Assembly (NCBI GenBank): GCA_902984215.1
Contig: CADWAF010001229.1
Location: 1-19,341, forward strand
Direction of reading: 5' to 3'
DNA length: 19,341 nucleotides
Origin: Willaertia magna
Taxonomy: Eukaryota > Heterolobosea > Eutetramitea > Acrasida > Naegleriidae
Part shown: positions 6,837 through 15,000 of the stretch, piece by piece
Numbering within the stretch: position 1 is the stretch's first letter
Layout: the number at the start of each line of letters is the position of its first letter
Translations under genes and position numbers: made by a program
Notes under the pieces: generated by a model
The model's database searches: none
Told to the model about the DNA's origin: nothing
The model's input: the letters and a program-made list of their open reading frames with translations, nothing else

Positions 6837-8258
6837 ATGAGCAATTTCAATTTTGGTTCCACGGCACCATCAACAGGTGGAGGTTTTTCATTCGGAAATA
6901 AGCCAACTACTACAACCACAACAACAGGTGGAGGATTTAATTTTGGCACACCTAGTACAACAACTGGAACCACAGGAACAACAGCTACAACAGGAGGAAC
7001 ATCTACAACCCCAGCTTTTAGTTTCGGAACATCCACAACCACACAACCATCCACAACTACGACAACGACAACTAATTTTGCTTTTGGTGCTAAGCCTACT
7101 GGTACAACAACAACATCTACTACCCCATCAACTGGGTTTGGCTTCGGAACTACAACTGCACCTACCACAAATTTTGCTACCACTGGGCAAACTTCTTCTA
7201 CAACAGCCACTGCCGGCACTCAACAACAACAACAAATTCCACAACAAATTAATCCTAAAACACCATTTAAAAAACTACCAAATCAATTCCAAAGACAATT
7301 AGAAGCATTTGAGAAACATAAGAATAGTACTAGAGAGAAAGTTCAAGAATTAGTTAAACAACAAGAAAATTCAAATGAATTAATAAAGTTAAAACAATAT
7401 AGAAAGAAAGTAGAAAAGAAAATAAATGCTGTTGGATTAAATACAGAAAGAGAAAAAGAATACATAGAAACTCTTAAATCATCAGTTTTACAAGAAACAA
7501 AGAATGTAGAACAAGCCCAAAATAATTTTAACAAAATAATATCTCCATATTTTAATTCAGATTTAAATTATACATCCCATTACTTTTTCAATACAGCCCA
7601 AAAATTAGAGCAACAAATGCAAGAACTATGGAAACAAATTGAAGATATAAGTCAAACATTATCTCATTCAGAAATGTATCAAATAGCAAGTTCAGGAACG
7701 GTATTACAAGAAACATTTACTTCACAACAACAATCTTTTTTAAATGTTGCTGCCAGGTTAGCAGCTTTACATGAAAAGGTAAATGATTTAAGGGAAATGT
7801 ATATTCGTGTATATCAAGTGAAAGGTGACCCATTCAAAGAACAACCGCGTGTTACAAGTAAACAAAAACCAGCTCGAGTAACGTTTACCAATATAAATCA
7901 ACCTCAAACTCAACAACAAGGCTTTAGTGTACCAGTTACGACAAACACAACTACTTCTGCTCCAACAACTGGTTTTAATTTCAGTACTTCTAATACATCA
8001 GCACCAACCACAACAAGTGGTACAACTGGAACAGGTTTTAATTTTAATACAGGTACCACAACTGCCCCAACAACTACTGGTACAACAACTGGAACAAGTG
8101 GATTTAATTTTGGTACAAATACTGCTCCAACAACAACTGGTGGAAATACAGGTTTTAATTTTAGTTCAGGAACTACTGCTCCAACAACTGGTGGATTTAG
8201 TTTTGGTCAACCTAGCACTGGTACGACTGGTGGCTTTTCATTTGGCAAGAAAAACTAA
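6837..8258 (+). CDS. NUP58: Nucleoporin Nup58/Nup45 (yeast Nup49 family)
   Basis: A 473-residue single-exon protein from the ATG at 6837 (AAAAAAATG); the frame continues upstream only to a TTG. Residues 1-~135 are a Thr/Gly-rich FG domain with FNFG, FSFG, FAFG and FGFG repeats. Residues ~137-338 are a helical, coiled-coil region. It starts at NPKTPFKKLPNQFQRQLEAF and contains YFFNTAQKLEQQMQELWKQI and LAALHEKVNDLREMYIRVYQ. A second FG domain (~365-473) carries FNFS, FNFG and FSFG repeats and ends GGFSFGKKN. FG repeats on both sides of the helical region are the layout of Nup58/45, whereas Nup62 has them only at the N-terminus. The LAALHEKVNDLREMY segment also resembles the Nup58 helices that pair with Nup54. 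The role is in the central transport channel with Nup62 and Nup54. Confidence 0.83.
   Translation: MSNFNFGSTAPSTGGGFSFGNKPTTTTTTTGGGFNFGTPSTTTGTTGTTATTGGTSTTPAFSFGTSTTTQPSTTTTTTTNFAFGAKPTGTTTTSTTPSTGFGFGTTTAPTTNFATTGQTSSTTATAGTQQQQQIPQQINPKTPFKKLPNQFQRQLEAFEKHKNSTREKVQELVKQQENSNELIKLKQYRKKVEKKINAVGLNTEREKEYIETLKSSVLQETKNVEQAQNNFNKIISPYFNSDLNYTSHYFFNTAQKLEQQMQELWKQIEDISQTLSHSEMYQIASSGTVLQETFTSQQQSFLNVAARLAALHEKVNDLREMYIRVYQVKGDPFKEQPRVTSKQKPARVTFTNINQPQTQQQGFSVPVTTNTTTSAPTTGFNFSTSNTSAPTTTSGTTGTGFNFNTGTTTAPTTTGTTTGTSGFNFGTNTAPTTTGGNTGFNFSSGTTAPTTGGFSFGQPSTGTTGGFSFGKKN
6870..7200 (+). repeat. Low-complexity FG-repeat coding DNA (N-terminal block)
   Basis: ACA/ACT/ACC (Thr) runs are interspersed with TTTxxTTT(C/T)GG units coding FxFG. 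The opposite strand is open for 152 codons because of this bias and is not a gene. Confidence 0.7.
7960..8250 (+). repeat. Low-complexity FG-repeat coding DNA (C-terminal block)
   Basis: Repeats of ACAACTGG-type Thr/Gly spacers and GGTTTTAATTT (GFNF) units encode the second FG domain of Nup58. Confidence 0.7.
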
Positions 8259-8401
8259 TATTATATTACTAGCTAAAAATTATATTCTTTCATTACAGTA
8301 TCCAAAAGTGTACAATTACATCTCCTTAAGGAGATAATTAATTTGGCGCCCAAACATGTCGTAAAAAATACAAAATATAAAAAAACGATTAATGAAATAA
8401 T

Positions 8402-10117
8402 ATGATGCTTTTTGCGAATGACTATCTTTTGTCTCTTGAAGATGGAGAACATGATAAACCACCTTATAAACATCGACCTGTCTTAAGGGATTTTAGTTTC
8501 CAAGAAGAAACTCCCCCTAAACATATAGTTGAAGCACAAAAGTCTTTGCAAAAGAAATTAGCTAGCCCTTCAAGGAAAAGAATGGGTTCGGTAAAGTGTT
8601 TAGATACGCTTAAAGAAAATATTAAGCAAACAAGAAAAACGAAAGAGAAAATTAAAAAAGCAAATACCAATGATGTAATGCAAATGATACGAATAATTAA
8701 GGGACCCGAAAACGAAATGGATGATACTTCCATTGGCATTCCAACTTGCGTAGAGCCTCCTCCACTTATCTCGCAGCGTTCTGACTCTTCCCTTACCTAT
8801 ATCACAGCGAGTCGATCTAGTATAAATTTATTACCAAAAATTAGTAATGTAGAAATAGCAAACCTAATAGCAATGAATGAAAAAGATGAATTATTACCAC
8901 CAAAGAGGAAAATATTTGTTTTAGAAAAGAAAATTTCTAAACTGAAGGAACTAAAAATGTATTATCATGTTATAGATCTAAGGATAATGGTTATAGCCTT
9001 AGTAAGAATGTTATACGGTAGTAAAAGTTGCCAATATGCAGAGCAGCTTTTAGAAATGGGAACTAGTTATCTAAAAATTAAGGCATATGAACAAGCATTT
9101 ACGTACCTAAAGAAATCGTTATTAATTATAACGCAGATAATTTCTAAAGACGGTATTTTTGAGTTAGATTTTGAAGAAGATAAGCCAGACAATCTAGAAA
9201 ATCAGTTAAACGAATCTGTCTGTAAGAATTTACTTCCTAAGTTATTTTTTATACTAGGGAAGTGTTATTTAGATCAAGGTCAATTAAAACTTGCTCATTC
9301 ATGTTTAAAAGAGGCAAAGGAACATAATGAAAAATTAGAAGTTGAAATGAGGGATTCTTCTATATCTTTTGATATTAATATGCAATTAGCAAATTTATTT
9401 TCTAGAATATCAAAGTTTGAAAATGCTCTTCAATACCTTATAATGGCTTGGGAAGTGAAGATGAAAGAAGTTGGAAGTAATAATCATCCAGATATCGCTG
9501 TAGTTTACAGAGAAATGGCTCAGGTACATTTTAAGAATGAAACTTTTGTTGAGGCAATTGAGAATTATGTAAAAGCAGCATCAGTTTATGACGAGCTAGG
9601 AGGACCTGTGGATCTTTTTAACTCTGCTGTTACTTCATGCACTATTGGAAATATTTATTTTGAAAAACTGAAAGATTTAGATAAGGCTATGGAATATTAT
9701 ACGAAGGCAGTGAAGGGTGTGGAATTATATTGTGGACCATATGACAAGAAAACAATTAAGGTTTATCAATATCTAGCTAGATGTGTCTTGGAAAAACATA
9801 CGCAAGAAGGGAATACTGAGAATCAAAGGAATATTTTGGAAAAAGCATGCACTCTTTATAGGGAAATATTAAAAAGACAAATGAAAGTGGATACTGAAAG
9901 TCAGTGTGTCGCCACTAACGAGACTCTAGGTGATATTTACTTTTTGTTGGAAGATTACGGTAACGCCTTGCTTAATTATGAGAGAGGATTTCTAACTGCT
10001 GAAGAATTGTTTGGACCAAACAATACTACTACCACCACTTTGCAATCTAAATTGCAGGAAACGAGAGAACATATGAATGAGAAAGAAGATAGAAACTTAC
10101 ATGAGGATAAATATTGA
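8402..10117 (+). CDS. TPR protein, TTC23-like (probable ciliary protein)
   Basis: A 571-residue single-exon protein ending in TGA. Residues 1-~170 are basic and poorly ordered. From ~178 to ~540 there are tandem TPR helix pairs: 178-246 (YAEQLLEMGTSYLKIKAYEQ), 277-313 (LFFILGKCYLDQGQLKLAHS), 322-357 (LANLFSRISKFENALQYL), 363-399 (VYREMAQVHFKNETFVEAIE), 407-446 (IGNIYFEKLKDLDKAMEYY) and 504-540 (LGDIYFLLEDYGNALLNYER). The early block LVRMLYGSKSCQYAEQLLEM and the order and spacing of repeats resemble TTC23/TTC23L, proteins tied in mammals to the ciliary base and the EVC-IQCE complex. TPR arrays diverge quickly, and a kinesin-light-chain-like or other 42-residue-TPR protein is the alternative. 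CC2D2A and TPGS2 nearby make a ciliary role plausible but do not prove it. There is no signal peptide or membrane span. Confidence 0.6.
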   Translation: MMLFANDYLLSLEDGEHDKPPYKHRPVLRDFSFQEETPPKHIVEAQKSLQKKLASPSRKRMGSVKCLDTLKENIKQTRKTKEKIKKANTNDVMQMIRIIKGPENEMDDTSIGIPTCVEPPPLISQRSDSSLTYITASRSSINLLPKISNVEIANLIAMNEKDELLPPKRKIFVLEKKISKLKELKMYYHVIDLRIMVIALVRMLYGSKSCQYAEQLLEMGTSYLKIKAYEQAFTYLKKSLLIITQIISKDGIFELDFEEDKPDNLENQLNESVCKNLLPKLFFILGKCYLDQGQLKLAHSCLKEAKEHNEKLEVEMRDSSISFDINMQLANLFSRISKFENALQYLIMAWEVKMKEVGSNNHPDIAVVYREMAQVHFKNETFVEAIENYVKAASVYDELGGPVDLFNSAVTSCTIGNIYFEKLKDLDKAMEYYTKAVKGVELYCGPYDKKTIKVYQYLARCVLEKHTQEGNTENQRNILEKACTLYREILKRQMKVDTESQCVATNETLGDIYFLLEDYGNALLNYERGFLTAEELFGPNNTTTTTLQSKLQETREHMNEKEDRNLHEDKY

Positions 10118-10187
10118 TGTAAATTAGAATTTGCAATATTGTAAATTATCATATTAATTTAGGAACTGTAATGATTTTGAATGTAAT

Positions 10188-11975
10188 TTATAAAGAAATT
10201 TGATTAAACTCTTCACTCCAGTGTAACCATAGTTGACTTAAGGATTCAGTTTTAGTTTTTTGGAAGTCTTTGCATTGAATTCTAAAGTAAACTTGATATC
10301 TTGTATCTAAATTTAAATTTGGAGCAACGCTGTGACCTAGTAAGAAGTGACAAAATACAACATCTCCAGCTTTTCCACAAATTTGTTTGGGAAATGGTTC
10401 TTCTTTTGGATTAAATTGAAAAGCTTTTGGCATGTTTGTTCCCTCTAAAAATTCATCTAATGCTTCTTGTCCTTTTGAAAAGAACTTTGCATGTTTTAAA
10501 TGTGTTTTAGGAAAAGCTAATAAATTACCAGAATATTCAGAAGGAATATCTTTTAAAATCTAAATTGGTCAATTAACAGTTATTGCAAAAGTAAAACTTA
10601 CAACACCAACAAGGATATCAAAATTATCAATTTCTCCTTCTTTTATAGAATTATATCCATCATTTTTACCATCAATATGATAAATATTTCCATTCCATTC
10701 TTCTAATTGATTTAAATTATTATTGTTAACCAAGAATTCTAATGGAATATCTTGAGTGGTTGGATGCCTTAAAGCAATTTGTCCGCTAAATATTGATTTA
10801 ATATTACTTTCTCCTAAAAATGATTCACATAAACTATAAACTTCTGTTAAGTTTACTAAATCTGTTAAAAGTGGACTTCTTTTTAAGGCAGGAAAGAAAT
10901 TCCCAAAGTTTTTAAAATTACCTTTTTCTTCTTCATTACTTTCTTTACTAGAGTTACCGCTTGAAATTTCCTTATTTTTGACATTTGGAATTTCTTTATT
11001 TTTCTTTTTACTTTCCTTTTTATTTTGTTTTTTTTTATTTTCAACATTTTCACCCTTTTCTTCTTTTTGTTTCTTTTTCATTTCGTTTCTAACTTTCTTT
11101 CCTTCTTTAAATGATAATCCTGTTTGGTGATTAATAGCTCTCACTAAGTTATCACAAAAGTATTTTGGAATTACATTTTCAATTTTAATAAATCCATTTT
11201 CTTTCATTTCTTTAATTTGTTCGTTTGTCAAATTAATATTTTGTTTAGCAATTTTAAAAGTTGGTTGTTTTAATAATGGATTATTGATATTTGATGTAAA
11301 TGAATAGGTTGTATTAAAGAGTTCAATTCTTTCTTTATTCTTTAAACAATTATTTAAATCTAATTCTTCCATTTGTTCAGAATTAAATAAATCATAGGTC
11401 AATTTATGAATAGATGATGTATTATTAAAATCAATAATTCCATCAACTGTATTTTGAATGTTACAATTTAAACCAAAATTAGTAGAAACATTAAAATTAT
11501 TATTAATTTTTAAATCATTGTAATCTTTTCCAAAATGAAAAGTTTCTTCATTAATTAAATCTTTAATAAATCCATTCTTCCATATTTGTGACAAAAATAA
11601 AATTTTTATTTTAAAACTTTTTAATTGTTGTTTTAAATCTTTAATTGCTAATTTTTCATCCATTTCAATTTTATAATTAATTTTTAATTCATTGTTGTTA
11701 CAATTTAAATTTATAATTAAATAAATATTTTTATTTTTAACTATTGGAATAGAAAACTCTTTTTGATAAATAGATTTTGATAATGATGGAATGTAATTTA
11801 ATGTGATGATATGATTTCCAATGTGAAATTCTGGAATTAACACAATAGACGAATTACCATTTAAAAATAAATGACAAGTGCCAGTTTTAAAACCATCATT
11901 ATTTGGCAGTGTATCTTTTTGAAAGTTTACAAACCATTCAATTGGTTCAATAAATAAAAGAGGTGTTGCTGACAT
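10188..11975 (-). CDS. PhyH-type Fe(II)/2-oxoglutarate dioxygenase, two exons
   Basis: Exons 11975-10602 and 10559-10188 join across a 42-nt phase-0 intron, giving 581 residues. The start is the ATG at 11975 (AAAAAAATGTC); a TTG-led extension upstream was rejected. Residues 1-~245 form an Asn/Ile/Lys-rich domain that I cannot place. From ~255 the phytanoyl-CoA dioxygenase pattern begins (ENGFIKIENVIPKYFCDNLV). A Lys/Glu-rich insert (~290-350) interrupts the catalytic domain. Then come HxD (H433-I-D435), the distal His (H534 in LLGHSVAPN) and Arg R545. The His-to-Arg spacing of 11 equals that of human PHYH (H264, R275, ligands H175 and D177). All iron and 2-oxoglutarate ligands are thus present, so it is probably active. 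The substrate is unknown. The sequence joined at the splice, FDILVGVILKDIPSEYSGN, reads straight through a conserved strand. No PTS1 or PTS2 peroxisomal signal is obvious. Confidence 0.85.
10560..10601 (-). other. Intron of the PhyH-type gene (42 nt)
   Basis: GTAAGT donor and TTTAG acceptor on the minus strand, with TTAATTGAC before the acceptor. Splicing after GTT and before ATT keeps phase 0 and joins the two halves of the dioxygenase domain, so the metal ligands H433/D435 and H534 end up in one protein. Confidence 0.93.
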
Positions 11976-12099
11976 TTTTTTAAAGTTGTTTTTGTAGGCA
12001 ATTCCAATGTTTCTTCTTTTCAAATTTTGATGGGTTAAGTTTGAAATGCATTGTTTAAAATCATTTGGTTACCTATCTTCCAGGTTGTTACTTGGGGTA

Positions 12100-15000
12100 T
12101 TAGTAGCCCTTTTTATTGATAATTGAGGCTATATAAACCCAAACACTGAACACTTCATTTGCATAAGGTTCTACATACACAGCCAAAGCAAATTTAACAT
12201 CTGACTCATAAATATCATATATCATAGTATTACGTACTTCAGTTATTATCTGTTCAATATCTGTGAAAGAAAAATTCAAAGGAAATCCATTAATTGAATT
12301 TGACTCTTTCACAGTTAACAATAGTTGTTTATGTTTTTCTTCATTCAAAGGTTGATCTAACCTTTTACTTAATTCAAAATCTTGTAAAAGTTCCTTAAAA
12401 GACTTACTTAAAGAGTTATCCCAAATGGTTACCTTGTATCTCCATCCAGAAAATTTACTCTCTATTGTACGCCTAATATCTTGTTCTAAATGTAATGCCT
12501 TTTCTTGTGGTGTTTTCTTGTATAATAACTTTTTATATTGAACTTTACCTTTTTGATCTAAAACCTCTCTTGCTATAGCTTTTCTTAGATCTCTTTCAAC
12601 AGAATATAAAGGATAAAATTTAGAAATATCATTAAGATCAAAACTCATCTTAGAAGGTTGACTTTCTTTTTGAACGTTTGCCCAAACCTATTGTCGTTAT
12701 TCAGTTAGTATAAGTGTGACTTCAAAACATTGATACTTACATTGTTTTGTGAAAAAATAATGTGTACTTCTTTTAAGGGGCACAAAGGATCGTCAATTAA
12801 GTATTTTTCTCCTGTTGCTGGATTACACAACCAAAGTAATTTGTCTCTTAAAAATTGATTTCTTTGGTTGCCTGTATTGATAGTATTATTTTGGGTATTA
12901 TTATTTTCAATAGTTAGAACATAAGCAGTATCACCTTCAGGAACTCCAATACCAAGTATTACATAGGCATCTTTACCCAAGTGTAATAAGTAGTTACACA
13001 ATAAAATAGCGTGTTCTTCTACATCTCCTGCCTTAGAGTCTAAAAAGTCTTGAGAACCAACCCACACATCACTATTTCCAAAAGCAATTGAGTCAGATAC
13101 CATAGGTATAAGAGATATAAAACGAGTTACCTCAGAAGCTGTTTGTAATTCAGGGGGTGTTTCTTGGGGAGTAATATATCTAGTTATTAAGGTAGCTCTT
13201 CCTTCAATATTAGAGGCTAAAGCTTTAATGTTTCTTTTCTTGCAATAACGCTTCCTCTTTACAACCTTTGTCCACCATTGACAGTATGAATAAACTTCTG
13301 GATCCTCTCCAGTGAGCACTAAATCTTCAGTCTTCTCTGGTGTTGGTAGTGGAGGGTCTAAACTTATACACACTGTTAGGGCTGAGTAAGCATTTGAGTC
13401 AGGAATAGTTTTTTTGTACCCTAAGTATAATGGTGGAGTCTTTAATCTGAAAGTCCCCACTATTTTACCACTTTCATATAGTGTGGAGAAAGGGACTGAA
13501 TACGAGCCCAACCACCTCAATTCAGCTCGTTGATTTATACTATTGTAATCTCTTTCATCTCTTAAACTCTCTATTGTTATTTCATCAAATATATCAAAGT
13601 AAAGCTCTTTGTCAAAGTTTCTCAGTGTATCAGGAGAGAAATCATTTCTAGGTACATTTAAATTTATACTTAATGTTTGATTAAATTGAGGGAAAGGTCC
13701 CTCTACTGGTTTAGTTTTCTCTACCTTGCCATCAAATGTTACCGCCACAAAAGATAACAAACGCTATCTTTGTTAAAAAAACAACAAATTACAAAATAAC
13801 TTACATCAGGTATGACCTTTTGATCCTCCTTTTCTGTAGCCATTGTAATATAATTTATAGTATCCTTTGTTTGAGAATTAGGGTTTAAGGCGTTATTAGG
13901 GAGATCGTAAATATTAGAACCACCTCCATTTCTTGAAGCCATTTGCATATTTAAACCTAATTCTGATGCATTCTTTAATCTCTCTTGTCTATAATTTCTA
14001 TAAGTTTCATCTTCATCTATTCTTATTGGAAAATTGTAACCTCTAATAATCTGAACCAATATATTACACTGTTTAATTTCTGATGTTGGAGGTTCCTTTA
14101 ATTTTCTTTTAGGTTGAAGTGGTCTATATTCTTCGAAAATCTCTAACAAAGCAGAGAGTGAGCTGTCAAACTCAGGCAACGGATATTCTCTAATAAATTG
14201 AGAAACATGTAGGTTAGATTTAACTAATCTTTTAGTTTTGTTCGTTTTTTGATTATTTGATATAGCTCTTCTAACTTGGTTGACGTAACTAGAGAAGTGT
14301 GCCTCCATTGAATATGAATTGGTAACCATTTTCTCGTAGTTCTTTACTGTTCTCGGTACTATTTGATCTAAATCGATCGGTATAAAAGGAAAAGGAACCC
14401 TTCCATTTACTTCATATCTTAACTTCAGTAGGTGTAGTCTTCTATGATAAGCTGAACTATTAAAATCGTCAAACCAGAATAAATTGTCATCCTGTTCAGC
14501 CAAATAAAAGCCCTTACTTGATAAATCAGCTTTATCCATATCATTTAGCATTGATAATAATCCAGTATTTCTTGGATTATTCGGGTCTATGTTGTTTGAT
14601 TCCATCCAATTAGTTATCTGCCTTAAGTTCAAAAGGTCTCTGGCCGTAGGTAAACTTTTTGTTATCTTGTTGGAATGTTGGTAATTAATTGGTGGTTTTG
14701 GTGCCTCTGCAACAGATTTTTCATCTAGCTTACCCCAAGCAACTGTTACTTTAACACCACCAGATGTGAAATGACTTGGATGAGGTATGTCACTCCTAAA
14801 CCAAGTTAAAAAAGATGACATTGGTTTAACTCCTAGTTTTTGTAATTGCCAAACAGGCACATGTGGAGAACTTGAAGTAAAAACCAGAGATTTTACGTCA
14901 TCATTACCCCCAACATCACTTTTCTCCAAACCAGGAATGGGGACAAATACACTAGAAATAACTTTGTCAAATATTAATCCTTTCTGTACAAGTTGTAAAG

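Noticed and set aside
6761..7219. 152-codon open frame opposite the Nup58 FG domain
   Set aside because: It is Val/Pro-rich repeats produced by the reverse complement of Thr/Gly FG coding DNA, with no independent evidence of coding.
6837..8258. Nup62/Nsp1 as identity of the FG nucleoporin
   Set aside because: Nup62 has its coiled coil at the C-terminus. Here FG repeats follow the helical region, and the helical blocks resemble Nup58.
10188..12023. Two separate genes instead of one dioxygenase
   Set aside because: A canonical 42-nt intron joins the frames in phase 0, and the metal ligands are split between the two halves, so neither half could work alone.
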